Position numbers and translations under genes: made by a program
From: Segatella copri DSM 18205
GTDB taxonomy: Bacteria; Bacteroidota; Bacteroidia; Bacteroidales; Bacteroidaceae
DNA length: 64,000 bases
Assembly: GCF_025151535.1 (NCBI RefSeq)
Contig: NZ_CP102288.1
Location: 3,190,001 to 3,254,000 of the forward strand
Direction: 5' to 3'
Notes under the pieces: generated by a model
The model's database searches: none
Told to the model about the DNA's origin: nothing
What the model saw: only the letters and a program-made list of their open reading frames with translations
Part shown: positions 37,857-48,894 of the stretch, piece by piece
Layout of the letters: each line of letters starts with the position of its first letter
How positions within the stretch are numbered: the stretch's first letter is position 1

Positions 37857-39971
37857 ATGGCAAATCGCGATTTACATTTGACTCGTAACATCGGTATCAT
37901 GGCGCATATCGATGCCGGTAAGACAACAACTTCTGAGCGTATTTTGTTCTATACAGGTAAGACTCATAAGATTGGTGAGGTACACGATGGCGCTGCTACA
38001 ATGGACTGGATGGTTCAGGAGCAGGAGCGTGGTATTACTATCACTTCTGCGGCTACAACTTGTAACTGGAATTATCTCGGTAAGTCTTATAAGATCAACT
38101 TGATCGATACTCCGGGACACGTTGACTTCACTGCTGAGGTTGAGCGTTCTCTCCGTGTACTTGATGGTGCTGTTGCTACATATTCTGCAGCTGATGGTGT
38201 TCAGCCACAGTCTGAGACAGTATGGCGTCAGGCTGATAAGTATAATGTACCTCGTATCGGTTATGTAAACAAGATGGACCGTTCTGGTGCTAACTTCTTC
38301 GAGACAGTTCAGCAGATGAAGGATATCTTGGGCGCTAATCCAATTGCTATTCAGATTCCTATTGGTGCAGAGGAGAACTTCAAGGGTGTAGTTGATCTCA
38401 TTAAGATGAAGGCTATTCTTTGGCACGATGAGACTATGGGCGCTGAGTATGATGTAGAAGATATCCCTGCAGACTTGGCTGACGAGGCTGCTGAGTGGCG
38501 TGATAAGCTCCTTGAGGGTGCTGCAAACTTCGATGATGAGGTTATGGAACTTTATCTCGATGGTAAGGATATTCCAGAAGAAAAGCTTCTTGCTGCTATC
38601 CGTAAGGGTTGCTGTGCTATGGAGTGCTGCCCAATGTTGCTCGGTTCTTCATACAAGAACAAGGGTGTTCAGCCATTGCTCGACTATGTATGTGCATTCT
38701 TGCCTTCACCAATGGATACTCCAAATATCACCGGTACTAACCCTGATACAGAGGAGGAAGAGGATCGTAAACCATCTGAGGATGAACCAACATCTGCTCT
38801 CGCATTTAAGATTGCTACTGACCCATTCATGGGCCGCTTGGTATTCTTCCGCGTTTACTCAGGTAAGGTCGTTGCTGGTTCTTATGTTTACAACCCGCGT
38901 TCTGGCAAGCGCGAGCGTATCAGCCGTCTGTTCCAGATGAACTCTAAGCAGGAAATCCCAATGGAGTCTATCGATGCTGGTGACATCGGTGCAGGTGTAG
39001 GTTTCAAGGATATCCGTACAGGTGATACACTCTGTGATGAGGACCACCCAATCGTATTGGAGTCTATGACATTCCCTGATACTGTGATTTCTATCGCAGT
39101 AGAGCCAAAGAGCCAGGCGGACATCGCTAAGTTGGATAATGGTCTCGCTAAGTTGGCTGAGGAGGATCCAACCTTCACAGTCCGTACAGACGAGCAGAGC
39201 GGTCAGACAATTATCTCTGGTATGGGTGAGCTTCACTTGGATATCATCATCGACCGTTTGAAGCGTGAGTTCAAGGTTGAGTGTAATCAGGGTAAGCCTC
39301 AGGTTAACTACAAGGAGGCTATCACTAAGACAGCTCAGAGCCGTGAAACTTATAAGAAGCAGTCTGGTGGTCGTGGTAAGTTTGCTTGTATCGATGTAAC
39401 CATCGGTCCTAAGGACGAGGATTACAAGGAAGGCGACTTGCAGTTCATCAACGAGGTTAAGGGTGGTAACGTTCCTAAGGAATTCATCCCATCTGTACAG
39501 AAGGGTTTCGCTGATTGCTTGTCAAATGGTGTACTCGGTGGCTTCCCAATGACAGGTTTGAAGGTGACTTTGACCGATGGTAGCTTCCACCCAGTTGACT
39601 CTGACCAGTTGTCATTCGAGTTGGTAGCACATCAGGCATTCAAGGTACTTTGCCCTAAGGCTGGTCCTGTTTTGATGGAGCCTATCATGAAGGTAGAGGT
39701 TGTTACTCCAGAAGAGAACATGGGTGACGTAATCGGTGACTTGAACAAGCGCCGTGGTCTCGTTCAGGGTATGGAAGAAGGTCGTAGCGGTGCTCGCATC
39801 GTAAAGGCAATGGTTCCATTGGCTGAGATGTTCGGTTATGTAACAGCTTTGCGTACTATCACTTCTGGTCGTGCAACAAGTTCTATGGAGTACGATCATC
39901 ATGCACCTCTTTCTTCAACAATTGCTAAGGCTGTGTTGGAGGAGGTTAAGGGTCACGCAGATCTTCTTTAA
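37857..39971 (+). CDS. fusA: Elongation factor G
   Basis: The 704-residue translational GTPase has G1 AHIDAGKTT, switch segment [14 protein letters not shown]3 DTPGHVDF and G4 NKMDRSG, followed by domains II-V ending in [11 protein letters not shown]. It drives ribosome translocation. This is a full-length canonical EF-G; a second, divergent EF-G is common in Bacteroidota but is not in this window. Confidence 0.97.
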   Translation: MANRDLHLTRNIGIMAHIDAGKTTTSERILFYTGKTHKIGEVHDGAATMDWMVQEQERGITITSAATTCNWNYLGKSYKINLIDTPGHVDFTAEVERSLRVLDGAVATYSAADGVQPQSETVWRQADKYNVPRIGYVNKMDRSGANFFETVQQMKDILGANPIAIQIPIGAEENFKGVVDLIKMKAILWHDETMGAEYDVEDIPADLADEAAEWRDKLLEGAANFDDEVMELYLDGKDIPEEKLLAAIRKGCCAMECCPMLLGSSYKNKGVQPLLDYVCAFLPSPMDTPNITGTNPDTEEEEDRKPSEDEPTSALAFKIATDPFMGRLVFFRVYSGKVVAGSYVYNPRSGKRERISRLFQMNSKQEIPMESIDAGDIGAGVGFKDIRTGDTLCDEDHPIVLESMTFPDTVISIAVEPKSQADIAKLDNGLAKLAEEDPTFTVRTDEQSGQTIISGMGELHLDIIIDRLKREFKVECNQGKPQVNYKEAITKTAQSRETYKKQSGGRGKFACIDVTIGPKDEDYKEGDLQFINEVKGGNVPKEFIPSVQKGFADCLSNGVLGGFPMTGLKVTLTDGSFHPVDSDQLSFELVAHQAFKVLCPKAGPVLMEPIMKVEVVTPEENMGDVIGDLNKRRGLVQGMEEGRSGARIVKAMVPLAEMFGYVTALRTITSGRATSSMEYDHHAPLSSTIAKAVLEEVKGHADLL

Positions 39972-39994
39972 TAACAAAGACATAACGGTAAGAT

Positions 39995-40034
39995 GAGGCG
40001 CTGCTTAGCGAATGACTCTTAAGCAGCGTACCTC
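39995..40034 (+). promoter_or_regulatory. Hairpin in the fusA-rpsJ gap, candidate S10-operon leader structure
   Basis: GAGG/CCTC and the inner stem CGCTGCTTA/TAAGCAGCG (39999-40007 with 40020-40028) form a stable stem-loop with a TA bulge. There is no T-tract, so it is not a simple terminator. It lies 50 bases before rpsJ, where E. coli has the L4-responsive S10 leader. The regulatory role is inferred. Confidence 0.5.
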
Positions 40035-40083
40035 TTCTTCCATTAGACTAAATAATTCATATAATAATAACTTAATTTTAAAA

Positions 40084-40389
40084 ATGAGTCAGAAAATCAG
40101 AATTAAGCTGAAGTCTTACGACCACCAGTTGGTTGACAAGTCAGCTGAGAAGATTGTGAAGGCTGTAAAGGCTACAGGCGCTATCGTTAGTGGTCCTATT
40201 CCATTGCCAACACACAAGCGTATTTTTACTGTAAACCGCAGTACTTTCGTTAACAAGAAGTCTCGCGAGCAGTTCCAGCTCTCAGATTTCAAGCGTCTCA
40301 TTGACATCTACAGCTCAACAGCTAAGACAGTTGATGCCTTGATGAAGCTTGAATTGCCAAGTGGTGTAGAAGTAGAAATTAAAGTCTAA
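40084..40389 (+). CDS. rpsJ: 30S ribosomal protein S10
   Basis: 101 residues from the ATG at 40084 ([20 protein letters not shown]). The frame stays open further upstream but that part overlaps the leader hairpin and does not resemble S10. It has the family motif [17 protein letters not shown]. First gene of the S10 cluster. Confidence 0.96.
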   Translation: MSQKIRIKLKSYDHQLVDKSAEKIVKAVKATGAIVSGPIPLPTHKRIFTVNRSTFVNKKSREQFQLSDFKRLIDIYSSTAKTVDALMKLELPSGVEVEIKV

Positions 40390-40408
40390 TTATTTAAATT
40401 AAATTGAA

Positions 40409-41023
40409 ATGCCAGGATTAATTGGAAAGAAAATCGGAATGACATCCGTTTTCAGTGCCGACGGTAAGAATATTCCGTGCACTGTTATCGAAGTAGGTCC
40501 TTGTGTTGTAACCCAGGTGAAAACTGTAGAAAAGGATGGTTACAAGGCTTATCAGTTAGGTTTCGAAGAGGCAAAGGAGAAGCGTACTTCTCAGCCTATG
40601 ATGGGAATCTTCAAGAAGGCAGGCACAACACCTAAGAAGCACTTGGCCGAGTTCAAGTTTGATGAGGAGTACAACCTCGGTGACACAATTACAGTTGAAA
40701 TCTTCAACGATTGCAAGTTCGTTGATGTAATTGGTACATCAAAGGGTAAAGGCTTCCAGGGCGTTGTTAAGCGTCACGGATTCGGTGGTGTAGGTCAGTC
40801 TACTCACGGTCAGGATGACCGCGCTCGTAAGCCGGGATCTATTGGTGCTTGTTCTTACCCTGCAAAGGTATTCAAGGGTATGCGCATGGGCGGCCAAATG
40901 GGAGGTGACAGAGTTACAACTCAGAACCTTCAGGTGTTAAAGATAATTCCAGAGCAGAATCTTCTTATTGTTAAGGGTTCTTTCGCTGGATGCAAAGGTT
41001 CAACTGTTTTAATTGAGAAATAA
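40409..41023 (+). CDS. rplC: 50S ribosomal protein L3
   Basis: 204 residues ([19 protein letters not shown]), with the central extension [16 protein letters not shown] and [20 protein letters not shown] that reaches toward the peptidyl-transferase centre. Its stop codon shares one base with the rplD start. Confidence 0.97.
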   Translation: MPGLIGKKIGMTSVFSADGKNIPCTVIEVGPCVVTQVKTVEKDGYKAYQLGFEEAKEKRTSQPMMGIFKKAGTTPKKHLAEFKFDEEYNLGDTITVEIFNDCKFVDVIGTSKGKGFQGVVKRHGFGGVGQSTHGQDDRARKPGSIGACSYPAKVFKGMRMGGQMGGDRVTTQNLQVLKIIPEQNLLIVKGSFAGCKGSTVLIEK

Positions 41024-41652
41024 TGGAAGTTAGCGTATTAGATATCAAAGGTCAGGAGACCGGCCGCAAGGTAGCTCTTAATGATGCAGTCTTCGGCATT
41101 GAGCCTAACGATCACGTTCTCTATCTTGACGTAAAGCAGTATCTCGCTAACCAGCGTCAGGGTACAGCTAAGTCTAAGGAGAGAAGCGAGATTAGCGGTT
41201 CTACTCGTAAGCTTGGTCGTCAGAAGGGCGGCGGCGGTGCTCGCCGTGGTGATATTAACTCACCTGTACTCGTAGGTGGTGCTCGCGTTTTTGGTCCTAA
41301 ACCACGTGATTACCGCTTCAAGCTCAACAAAAAAGTAAAGATTCTTGCTCGTAAGTCTGCTCTGTCTTATAAGGCACAGGAAAGCGCAATTGTAATGTTG
41401 GAAGACTTTACATTTGAGGCTCCAAAGACTAAAGAATTCTTAAGTATTATTAAGAATCTCAAAATTGAGGGCAAAAAAGTGCTCTTTGTTTTGCCAGAAT
41501 CAAATAAAAACGTATATTTGTCTGCTCGTAACTTGCAGCGTGCTGAAGTTATCCTCGCATCAAACGTCAATTCGTATAAAGTTTTGAATGCTGATGTTGT
41601 AGTGATTACAGAAAAGTCGCTCGAGACTATCGACCAAATCTTAACAAAGTAA
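41023..41652 (+). CDS. rplD: 50S ribosomal protein L4
   Basis: 209 residues, with the exit-tunnel loop in the [17 protein letters not shown] region. ATG overlaps the rplC stop by one base (TAATG), which suggests translational coupling. In E. coli L4 represses the S10 operon. Confidence 0.96.
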   Translation: MEVSVLDIKGQETGRKVALNDAVFGIEPNDHVLYLDVKQYLANQRQGTAKSKERSEISGSTRKLGRQKGGGGARRGDINSPVLVGGARVFGPKPRDYRFKLNKKVKILARKSALSYKAQESAIVMLEDFTFEAPKTKEFLSIIKNLKIEGKKVLFVLPESNKNVYLSARNLQRAEVILASNVNSYKVLNADVVVITEKSLETIDQILTK

Positions 41653-41669
41653 AAAGGAGATATTAGAAT

Positions 41670-41963
41670 ATGGCATTTATTATCAAACCATTGGTTACTG
41701 AGAAGATGACCAAGATTACAGACAAGCAGCCTAACCGCTATGGCTTCGTTGTTCGTCCTGAGGCTAATAAGCTCGAGATTAAGAAGGAAGTTGAGAGTCT
41801 GTATAATGTTACAGTAGTTGACGTGAACACTATTCGTTACGCAGGCAAGCGCTCTGCCCGTTATACAAAGGCAGGTCTTGTTAAGGGTCAGAAGAATGCG
41901 TTCAAGAAGGCAATCGTTACTCTTAAGGAGGGCGATACAATTGATTTTTACAGCAATATTTAA
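41670..41963 (+). CDS. rplW: 50S ribosomal protein L23
   Basis: 97 residues (MAFIIKPLVTEKMTKITDKQ, KLEIKKEVESLYNV). L23 sits at the tunnel exit and is the docking site for trigger factor and SRP. It lies 17 bases after rplD and 8 bases before rplB. Confidence 0.95.
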   Translation: MAFIIKPLVTEKMTKITDKQPNRYGFVVRPEANKLEIKKEVESLYNVTVVDVNTIRYAGKRSARYTKAGLVKGQKNAFKKAIVTLKEGDTIDFYSNI

Positions 41964-41971
41964 AATAAAAA

Positions 41972-42799
41972 ATGGCAGTACGTAAATTAAAACCGGTTAC
42001 TCCGGGTCAAAGACACAAAGTTATTGGCACGTTCGAGGATATTACTGCATCCGTGCCAGAGAAGTCTCTCGTTTACGGTAAACGTTCTACCGGCGGTCGA
42101 AACAACACCGGTAAGATGACCGTTCGCTACATTGGCGGTGGTCACAAGCAGAAGTATCGTTTAATCGACTTCAAACGTGAGAAAGATGGTGTTCCAGCAG
42201 TTGTTAAGACAATCGAGTACGATCCAAACCGTTCGGCTCGTATCGCATTGCTTTACTATGCTGATGGTGAAAAACGTTACATTATTGCTCCTAACGGACT
42301 TCAGGTAGGCGCTACTTTGATGTCAGGTGCAGATGCTGCTCCTGAGATTGGTAACTGTCTTCCTTTGGCAAACATCCCTGTAGGTACAGTGATCCACAAC
42401 ATCGAGCTGCGTCCTGGTCAGGGGGCTTTGTTGGTTCGTTCGGCTGGTAATTTTGCTCAGTTGACTTCTCGTGAGGGCAGTTATTGTGTAATTAAGCTCC
42501 CTTCTGGTGAAACACGCCAGATTTTGAGTGCTTGTAAAGCTACAGTTGGTAGTGTTGGTAACTCTGACCACGCTCTTGAACAGTCTGGTAAGGCTGGACG
42601 TTCTCGCTGGTTGGGTCGTCGTCCACACAACCGTGGTGTTGTTATGAACCCTGTTGATCACCCAATGGGTGGTGGTGAAGGTCGCCAGAGTGGTGGTCAC
42701 CCACGTTCACGTAAGGGCTTGTACGCTAAGGGTCTTAAGACTCGTGCACCTAAGAAGCTTTCTAACAAGTATATTATCGAAAGAGCTAACAAAAAATAA
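41972..42799 (+). CDS. rplB: 50S ribosomal protein L2
   Basis: 275 residues, with [17 protein letters not shown] N-terminal sequence ([13 protein letters not shown]), the SH3-like core and the C-terminal [13 protein letters not shown], whose His is highly conserved near the peptidyl-transferase centre. Confidence 0.97.
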   Translation: MAVRKLKPVTPGQRHKVIGTFEDITASVPEKSLVYGKRSTGGRNNTGKMTVRYIGGGHKQKYRLIDFKREKDGVPAVVKTIEYDPNRSARIALLYYADGEKRYIIAPNGLQVGATLMSGADAAPEIGNCLPLANIPVGTVIHNIELRPGQGALLVRSAGNFAQLTSREGSYCVIKLPSGETRQILSACKATVGSVGNSDHALEQSGKAGRSRWLGRRPHNRGVVMNPVDHPMGGGEGRQSGGHPRSRKGLYAKGLKTRAPKKLSNKYIIERANKK

Positions 42800-42809
42800 A
42801 GAGTAAATT

Positions 42810-43076
42810 ATGAGTCGTTCACTTAAAAAAGGTCCATATATCAACGTTTCTCTCGAGAAGAAGATTCTCGCTATGAACGAGAGTGGCAAGAAGAATGTTG
42901 TTAAGACATGGGCTAGAGCTTCAATGATATCTCCTGATTTCGTAGGACATACTGTTGCAGTTCATAACGGTAACAAATTTATCCCTGTTTATGTTACAGA
43001 GAATATGGTTGGCCACAAGCTTGGAGAGTTTGCTCCAACACGTCGCTTTGGCGGTCACTCTGGTAACAGAAAGTAA
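42810..43076 (+). CDS. rpsS: 30S ribosomal protein S19
   Basis: 88 residues ([42 protein letters not shown]). S19 lies on the 30S head next to S13. Confidence 0.96.
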   Translation: MSRSLKKGPYINVSLEKKILAMNESGKKNVVKTWARASMISPDFVGHTVAVHNGNKFIPVYVTENMVGHKLGEFAPTRRFGGHSGNRK

Positions 43077-43111
43077 GCTAAGGGTTAAACCATTTAAAAT
43101 TTAAGTAAATA

Positions 43112-43516
43112 ATGGGAGCAAGAAAACATATTGCGGCTGAGAAATTGAAAGAAGCCCGTAAAAACTTGTACTTCGCAAAGTTGGTAGGCGTTCCTTCTTC
43201 TCCACGTAAGATGCGCTATGTAGTAGACATGATTCGTGGTATGGAGGTTAACCGTGCACTCGGAGTACTTCGCTTCTCTAAGAAGCAGGCATCAGCTGAT
43301 GTAGAGAAATTACTTCGTTCAGCTATCGCTAACTGGGAAGCTAAGAATAATCGCAAGGCTGAAGACGGTGAGCTTTATATCAGTAAGGTCTTCGTTGACG
43401 AAGGCGTTACAATGAAACGTATGAGACCTGCGCCACAGGGTCGTGGTTATAGAATTCGTAAGCGTTCTAACCATGTAACTCTTTTTGTTGATGCAAAAAC
43501 TAATGACGAAAAATAA
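43112..43516 (+). CDS. rplV: 50S ribosomal protein L22
   Basis: 134 residues. The tunnel-lining hairpin is in [21 protein letters not shown]. It lies 9 bases before rpsC. Confidence 0.96.
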   Translation: MGARKHIAAEKLKEARKNLYFAKLVGVPSSPRKMRYVVDMIRGMEVNRALGVLRFSKKQASADVEKLLRSAIANWEAKNNRKAEDGELYISKVFVDEGVTMKRMRPAPQGRGYRIRKRSNHVTLFVDAKTNDEK

Positions 43517-43525
43517 TTAAGTAGA

Positions 43526-44257
43526 ATGGGACAGAAAGTTAATCCGATTAGTAACCGACTTGGTGTTATCCGTGGTTGGGATTCAAATTGGTTCGGTGGT
43601 AAGAACTTCGGTGATAACCTCGTTGAGGATCAGAAAATCCGTAAGTATCTTAACGAGCGTCTTGCTAAAGCAAGCATTTCTCGTATTATTATCGAACGTA
43701 CATTGAAACTTGTTACCATTACTATTTGTACAGCCCGTCCAGGTATTGTCATTGGTAAAGGTGGTCAGGATGTAGATAAGTTGAAGGAAGAGTTGAAGAA
43801 GCTTTATAAGAAAGATATTCAGATCAACATCTTCGAGGTTAAAAAGCCTGAACTTGATGCTACTATCGTTGGTAAGAATATTGCGACTCAGATTGAGCAC
43901 ATGATTGCTTATCGTCGCGCTATCAAGATGGCAGTTGCTAACACCATGCGTGCAGGCGCTGAGGGTATCAAGGTACAGATTACAGGTCGTCTGAATGGTG
44001 CTGAAATGGCACGTAAAGAAATGTACAAAGAGGGTCGTACTCCTCTTCATACATTCCGCGCAGACATCGACTACTGCCAGTGCGAGGCACTTACAAAGGT
44101 AGGTTTGCTTGGTATTAAGGTTTGGATTTGCCGTGGTGAGGTTTATGGTAAGGCTGATCTTACTCCAAACTTCTCACAGGACAATAAGAGCAACAACCGT
44201 GGTAACGGTCGCTCTAACAACCGTGGTGGTAATCGTAAAAGAAACAATAACCGTTAA
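43526..44257 (+). CDS. rpsC: 30S ribosomal protein S3
   Basis: 243 residues. The KH domain has [17 protein letters not shown]. The C-terminal domain has [19 protein letters not shown]. From about residue 215 there is an Asn/Arg/Gly-rich low-complexity tail ([18 protein letters not shown]) that is longer than in E. coli and could add RNA contacts at the mRNA entry. Confidence 0.96.
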   Translation: MGQKVNPISNRLGVIRGWDSNWFGGKNFGDNLVEDQKIRKYLNERLAKASISRIIIERTLKLVTITICTARPGIVIGKGGQDVDKLKEELKKLYKKDIQINIFEVKKPELDATIVGKNIATQIEHMIAYRRAIKMAVANTMRAGAEGIKVQITGRLNGAEMARKEMYKEGRTPLHTFRADIDYCQCEALTKVGLLGIKVWICRGEVYGKADLTPNFSQDNKSNNRGNGRSNNRGGNRKRNNNR

Positions 44258-44273
44258 ATTTTAGAAAGCTATC

Positions 44274-44702
44274 ATGTTACAGCCAAAAAGAGTTAAATAT
44301 AGAAGACCTCAAGATGGTCGTGGCAACAAAGGCAACGCTCACAGAGGTACACAATTGGCTTTCGGTTCTTTTGGTATCAAAACTCTTGAATCAAAGTGGA
44401 TCGATAGTCGTCAGATTGAGGCAGCTCGTGTAGCATTGAACCGCTATATGAACCGTCAAGGTCAGGTCTGGATTAGAATTTTCCCTGATAAGCCAATCAC
44501 TCGCAAGCCTGCTGATGTCCGTATGGGTAAAGGTAAGGGTGATCCAGCAGGATGGGTTGCACCTGTTACACCAGGTAGAATTCTCTTCGAAGTTGAAGGA
44601 GTTAGTTTCGATATTGCAAAAGAAGGTCTTCGCCTTTGCGCTCAGAAACTTCCTGTTAAGACTAAGTTTATTGTTAGACGTGATTACGATAAAAACGCTT
44701 AA
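44274..44702 (+). CDS. rplP: 50S ribosomal protein L16
   Basis: 142 residues ([37 protein letters not shown]). L16 contacts tRNA near the A site. It ends 2 bases before rpmC. Confidence 0.96.
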   Translation: MLQPKRVKYRRPQDGRGNKGNAHRGTQLAFGSFGIKTLESKWIDSRQIEAARVALNRYMNRQGQVWIRIFPDKPITRKPADVRMGKGKGDPAGWVAPVTPGRILFEVEGVSFDIAKEGLRLCAQKLPVKTKFIVRRDYDKNA

Positions 44703-44704
44703 TT

Positions 44705-44899
44705 ATGAAGATTGCAGAAATTAAAAATATCGAGACCAAAGAATTGGTTGAGAAGTTGGAGGCAGCTGTTGATGCTTTGAACAAGAAGAAGATCAATCAT
44801 AATGTAACTCCACTTGAGAATCCATCAGAGATTAAGGTTGCTCGTCGTGATATTGCACGTATGAAAACTGAACTTCGTCAGAGAGAACTTAACAAATAA
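44705..44899 (+). CDS. rpmC: 50S ribosomal protein L29
   Basis: 64 residues, two-helix L29 ([35 protein letters not shown]). It sits at the tunnel exit beside L23. Confidence 0.94.
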   Translation: MKIAEIKNIETKELVEKLEAAVDALNKKKINHNVTPLENPSEIKVARRDIARMKTELRQRELNK

Positions 44900-44910
44900 T
44901 AATGGTCCAG

Positions 44911-45168
44911 ATGGAAACAAGAAATTTAAGAAAAGTAAGACAGGGTGTTGTTATTAGCAACAAGATGGATAAAACCATTGTTATTGCAGCTAAGTTCAAG
45001 GAGATGCACCCTATTTATGGTAAATTTGTCCAGAAGACAAAGAAGTACCATGCACATGACGAGAATAATGAGGCTAACGTAGGTGATACAGTTATGATCA
45101 TGGAGACTCGTCCTCTGTCTAAGACAAAGAGATGGAGATTAGTACAAATTGTTGAAAAAGCTAAGTAA
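44911..45168 (+). CDS. rpsQ: 30S ribosomal protein S17
   Basis: 85 residues from [20 protein letters not shown]. An in-frame ATG at 44902 would add three residues; the later start was chosen because S17 of related bacteria begins in this way. The OB fold ends [15 protein letters not shown]. The start choice is uncertain by three codons. Confidence 0.92.
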   Translation: METRNLRKVRQGVVISNKMDKTIVIAAKFKEMHPIYGKFVQKTKKYHAHDENNEANVGDTVMIMETRPLSKTKRWRLVQIVEKAK

Positions 45169-45170
45169 TT

Positions 45171-45536
45171 ATGATACAGACTGAATCAAGACTTACAGTA
45201 TGTGATAACAGCGGTGCTCGTGAGGCTCTTTGCATTCGAGTTCTCGGTGGTACAGGCCGTCGTTACGCTAGCGTTGGTGACGTTATTGTTGTTGCAGTCA
45301 AGAACGTTATCCCATCAAGTGATTTGAAGAAGGGTGCAGTATCAAAGGCTTTGATTGTTCGCACAAAGAAGGAAATTCGTCGTGCAGATGGTTCTTACAT
45401 CCGTTTCGATGACAACGCTTGTGTATTGCTTAACAATGCAGGTGAGCTTCGTGGTAGCCGTATCTTCGGTCCTGTTGCTCGTGAGCTTCGTGCAGTAAAT
45501 ATGAAAGTCGTTTCTTTGGCACCTGAGGTTCTTTAA
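45171..45536 (+). CDS. rplN: 50S ribosomal protein L14
   Basis: 121 residues ([20 protein letters not shown]), with the conserved [29 protein letters not shown]14 lies at the subunit interface. Two bases separate it from rpsQ. Confidence 0.97.
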   Translation: MIQTESRLTVCDNSGAREALCIRVLGGTGRRYASVGDVIVVAVKNVIPSSDLKKGAVSKALIVRTKKEIRRADGSYIRFDDNACVLLNNAGELRGSRIFGPVARELRAVNMKVVSLAPEVL

Positions 45537-45556
45537 TATTTAAAAAGTAAGAAGTA

Positions 45557-45874
45557 ATGAGTAAGTTACATATTAAGAAAGACGATACCGTTATCGTTAT
45601 TGCCGGTGCAGATAAGGGCAAGACTGGTAAGGTGCTTAAGGTCCTCGTTGAGGAGAACCGTGCTATCGTAGAAGGTGTGCACATGGTTTCTAAGAGCACT
45701 AAGCCATCTGCTAAGAATCCTCAGGGAGGTATTGTTAAGCAGGAGGCTCCTATTCATATCTCAAATTTGAGTTTGATTGATCCTAAGAGTGGCAAGGCTA
45801 CTCGTGTTGCTATCAAGCATGAGGGTAAAAACGTTGTTCGCATCGCTAAAAAGTCAGGGGAGGAAATCAAGTAA
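45557..45874 (+). CDS. rplX: 50S ribosomal protein L24
   Basis: 105 residues with an N-terminal KOW motif ([17 protein letters not shown]). It initiates 50S assembly. The stop overlaps the rplE start by one base (TAATG). Confidence 0.96.
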   Translation: MSKLHIKKDDTVIVIAGADKGKTGKVLKVLVEENRAIVEGVHMVSKSTKPSAKNPQGGIVKQEAPIHISNLSLIDPKSGKATRVAIKHEGKNVVRIAKKSGEEIK

Positions 45875-46428
45875 TGGATACAGCACAGTTAAAGAAAGTA
45901 TATAAGGAGACAATCGCTCCTGCTCTTCAGAAGCAGTTCAACTACTCTTCTGCTATGGAGATTCCAGTATTGAAGAAGATTGTCATCAATCAGGGTCTTG
46001 GTGATGCTACTCAGGACAAGAAAATTGTTGATGTAGCAATCAATGAGATTACTGCTATCACCGGTCAGAAGGCTGTTGCTACATATTCTAAAAAGGATAT
46101 TGCAAACTTCAAGCTTCGTAAGAAGATGCCTATCGGTGTTATGGTAACATTGCGTCGTGAGCGTATGTACGAGTTCTTGGAGAAGCTCGTTCGTGTTTCT
46201 CTTCCTCGTATTCGCGACTTCAAGGGTATTGAGAGCAAGTTTGATGGTCGTGGTAACTATACATTAGGTATCACAGAGCAGATTATCTTCCCTGAGATTA
46301 ATATCGATGAGGTCGATCGTATTCAGGGTATGAATATAACCTTCGTAACAACAGCTAAGACTGATGAAGAAGGTTTTGCTCTTTTGAAGGCTTTTGGTCT
46401 TCCATTCAAGAACGCAAATAAAGATTAA
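45874..46428 (+). CDS. rplE: 50S ribosomal protein L5
   Basis: 184 residues, with [14 protein letters not shown] and [20 protein letters not shown]. It binds 5S rRNA and P-site tRNA. Translationally coupled to rplX by the one-base overlap. Confidence 0.97.
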   Translation: MDTAQLKKVYKETIAPALQKQFNYSSAMEIPVLKKIVINQGLGDATQDKKIVDVAINEITAITGQKAVATYSKKDIANFKLRKKMPIGVMVTLRRERMYEFLEKLVRVSLPRIRDFKGIESKFDGRGNYTLGITEQIIFPEINIDEVDRIQGMNITFVTTAKTDEEGFALLKAFGLPFKNANKD

Positions 46429-46433
46429 GAGAT

Positions 46434-46736
46434 ATGGCAAAAGAATCAATGAAAGCTCGCGAGGTTAAGCGTGCAAAGCTTGTAGCTCGTTACGCTGAAA
46501 AGCGCGAAGCACTGAAAAAGATTATTGCAACTTCTAATGATCCAGCCGAAGCATACGAGGCAGCTCGTAAGCTTCAGGCTATCCCTAAGAATGCAAACCC
46601 AATCCGTCTTCACAATCGTTGCAAGATTACTGGTCGTCCAAAGGGTTATATCCGTCAGTTCGGTATTTCTCGTATCCAGTTCCGTGAGATGGCTTCTGCT
46701 GGTTTGATTCCAGGTGTAAAGAAGGCTAGCTGGTAA
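46434..46736 (+). CDS. rpsN: 30S ribosomal protein S14, long zinc-free form
   Basis: 100 residues ([40 protein letters not shown]). It is the long form with only one cysteine and no CxxC pairs, so it does not bind structural zinc. Confidence 0.96.
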   Translation: MAKESMKAREVKRAKLVARYAEKREALKKIIATSNDPAEAYEAARKLQAIPKNANPIRLHNRCKITGRPKGYIRQFGISRIQFREMASAGLIPGVKKASW

Positions 46737-46773
46737 TCCTTTCAAAGGTAAGAATATTTTTTTATTTAATATT

Positions 46774-46789
46774 GTCGGGGTAGTCCCGA
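46774..46789 (+). other. Small GC-rich hairpin between rpsN and rpsH
   Basis: TCGGGG and TCCCGA pair around a short loop, extendable by A-T pairs, in the 74-base gap. There is no T-tract after it. E. coli S8 binds its own message in the spc operon (near rplE), so a link to S8 control is possible but not shown. Confidence 0.35.
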
Positions 46790-46810
46790 TTAATTAAACA
46801 TTTATATTTT

Positions 46811-47206
46811 ATGACAGATCCAATAGCAGATTATCTGACAAGACTCAGAAATGCAATCATGGCTCATCACCGTGTTGTAGAAGTTCCTGCGTCTAACTTG
46901 AAGAAAGAGATCACTAAGATCCTCTTCGAGAAAGGTTACATCCTCAATTACAAGTTTGTAGAGGATGGTCCTCAGGGCTCAATTAAGGTTGCCTTGAAGT
47001 ACAACCCAACTACAAAGCAAAACGCTATCAAGTGTTTGAAGCGTGTGTCAACTCCAGGTTTGCGTAAGTATACCGGTTACAAGGACATGCCAAGAGTTAT
47101 TAACGGATTAGGTATTGCTATCTTATCTACATCCAAAGGTGTAATGACAGACAAAGAAGCTTCTGATCTTAAGATCGGTGGCGAGGTTCTTTGCTATATT
47201 TATTAA
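46811..47206 (+). CDS. rpsH: 30S ribosomal protein S8
   Basis: 131 residues (MTDPIADYLTRLRNAIMAHH; C-terminal ILSTSKGVMTDKEASDLKIGGEVLCYIY). It binds the 16S central domain. Confidence 0.97.
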   Translation: MTDPIADYLTRLRNAIMAHHRVVEVPASNLKKEITKILFEKGYILNYKFVEDGPQGSIKVALKYNPTTKQNAIKCLKRVSTPGLRKYTGYKDMPRVINGLGIAILSTSKGVMTDKEASDLKIGGEVLCYIY

Positions 47207-47220
47207 TTGGAGGCTTTTAT

Positions 47221-47793
47221 ATGTCTAGAATAGGAAAATTGCCAATTAGTATCCCTGCAGGTGTTACTGTAAATTATGATGAGGCTTCTCATATTTGTAC
47301 AGTAAAGGGCCCTAAGGGTGAACTTTCTCAGTGGATTGATCCATCTATCAAGTTTAATAATGCAGATGGTCAGATTAGCTTTGAAATCGATGAAAATAGT
47401 CCTGTAAATATTAAGCAGAAGCAGGCTTTCCACGGTTTGTATCGCTCTCTCGTTAACAACATGGTTGTTGGTGTAAGCGCTGGTTATACAAAGGTTTTGG
47501 AATTGGTAGGTGTTGGTTATCGTGTTTCTAACCAGGGTAATATCATAGAGTTTGCTTTGGGTTACACTCACCCTATTTTCATCCAGTTGCCTAAGGAGAT
47601 TAAGGTTGAGACTAAGTCTGAAAGAAACCAGAACCCAATCTTGACATTGGAGTCTTGCGACAAGCAGTTGTTGGGACTCGTTTGTGCAAAAATTCGTTCT
47701 TTCCGCAAGCCTGAGCCTTATAAAGGTAAGGGTATTCTCTTTAAGGGTGAAGTTATTCGCAGAAAGTCTGGTAAGAGTGCTTCAGCTAAGTAA
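47221..47793 (+). CDS. rplF: 50S ribosomal protein L6
   Basis: 190 residues from the ATG at 47221 (MSRIGKLPISIPAGVTVNYD). The frame is open from 47191 inside rpsH, but only the later start matches L6. A GGAGG (47209-47213) lies 7 bases upstream, a rare Shine-Dalgarno for this window. Confidence 0.96.
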   Translation: MSRIGKLPISIPAGVTVNYDEASHICTVKGPKGELSQWIDPSIKFNNADGQISFEIDENSPVNIKQKQAFHGLYRSLVNNMVVGVSAGYTKVLELVGVGYRVSNQGNIIEFALGYTHPIFIQLPKEIKVETKSERNQNPILTLESCDKQLLGLVCAKIRSFRKPEPYKGKGILFKGEVIRRKSGKSASAK

Positions 47794-47811
47794 TTTTAAT
47801 TATTTACGATT

Positions 47812-48156
47812 ATGACAACAAAGAAAGTAGAAAGACGAATTAAGATAAAGTTCCGCATTCGTAAGAGTGTGAACGGTACAGCTGAGCGTCCACGTCTTAG
47901 TGTATTCCGCTCTAACAAGCAGATTTACGCTCAGGTTATTAACGATTTGACAGGCAATACACTTGCATCAGCTTCTTCACTCGGTTTGGAGAAGATGCCT
48001 AAGCAGGAGCAGGCAACTAAGGTTGGCGAGCTCATCGCTCAGAAGGCTAAGGCTGCTGGCGTTGAGGCAGTAGTTTTCGATCGTAATGGTTACCTTTACC
48101 ATGGTCGTGTAAAGCAGTTGGCTGAAGGTGCTCGTAATGGTGGTCTTAAATTTTAA
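47812..48156 (+). CDS. rplR: 50S ribosomal protein L18
   Basis: 114 residues ([43 protein letters not shown]). It binds 5S rRNA with L5. Confidence 0.96.
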   Translation: MTTKKVERRIKIKFRIRKSVNGTAERPRLSVFRSNKQIYAQVINDLTGNTLASASSLGLEKMPKQEQATKVGELIAQKAKAAGVEAVVFDRNGYLYHGRVKQLAEGARNGGLKF

Positions 48157-48162
48157 ACGATT

Positions 48163-48675
48163 ATGGCAATGGATAAAGTAAAAGTAAATAACGAAGAAGT
48201 ACTTAAGGATCGCTTGGTTGCTATCAACCGTGTAACTAAGGTTACAAAGGGTGGTCGTACTTTCACATTCGCTGCTATCGTCGTTGTAGGTGACGGTAAT
48301 GGCGTAATCGGCTACGGCCTTGGTAAGGCAGGTGAGGTTACTGCTGCTATCGCAAAGGGTACTGAAGCTGCTAAGAAGAACTTGGTAAAGGTTCCTGTAC
48401 TCAAGGGTACTGTTCCTCATGAGGTTGAAACTTCATTTGGTGGTGCTAAGGTTCTTATTAAGCCAGCTGCAGCCGGTACTGGTTTGAAGGCCGGTGGTGC
48501 TATGCGTGCAGTACTTGAGAGCGTAGGTATCAAGGATGTCATCGCTAAGTCTAAGGGTTCTTCAAATGCCCATAACCTTGTGAAGGCTACTATCGCTGCT
48601 CTTGCAGAGATGCGTGATGCTTATACTGTAGCAGGTGAGCGTGGTATCAGTATGGATAAAGTATTTAACGGTTAA
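48163..48675 (+). CDS. rpsE: 30S ribosomal protein S5
   Basis: 170 residues. It has the double-stranded-RNA-binding N-domain ([33 protein letters not shown]). An ATG two codons later (48169) is an equally possible start. Confidence 0.96.
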   Translation: MAMDKVKVNNEEVLKDRLVAINRVTKVTKGGRTFTFAAIVVVGDGNGVIGYGLGKAGEVTAAIAKGTEAAKKNLVKVPVLKGTVPHEVETSFGGAKVLIKPAAAGTGLKAGGAMRAVLESVGIKDVIAKSKGSSNAHNLVKATIAALAEMRDAYTVAGERGISMDKVFNG

Positions 48676-48691
48676 TTAGGAAAAATCGAAT

Positions 48692-48868
48692 ATGGCAACA
48701 ATTAAAATCAAGCAGATTAAGAGTAAAATCGGTGCTCCAGTAGATCAGAAGCGTACTCTCGCTTGTCTTGGTCTCCACAAGATTTCTCAGGTTGTTGAGG
48801 TAGAGGATACTCCTAGCAACCGTGGTATGATCCGTAAGGTTCATCACCTCGTAAGTGTAGTTGATTAA
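48692..48868 (+). CDS. rpmD: 50S ribosomal protein L30
   Basis: 58 residues, starting MATIKIKQIKSKIGAPVDQK and containing TLACLGLHKISQVVEVEDTP and GMIRKVHHLV. It was found by reading the 219-base gap between rpsE and rplO. It matches L30 in length and order within the spc cluster. Confidence 0.95.
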   Translation: MATIKIKQIKSKIGAPVDQKRTLACLGLHKISQVVEVEDTPSNRGMIRKVHHLVSVVD

Positions 48869-48894
48869 TTAATCTTTTTAAATTAGGAACGATT

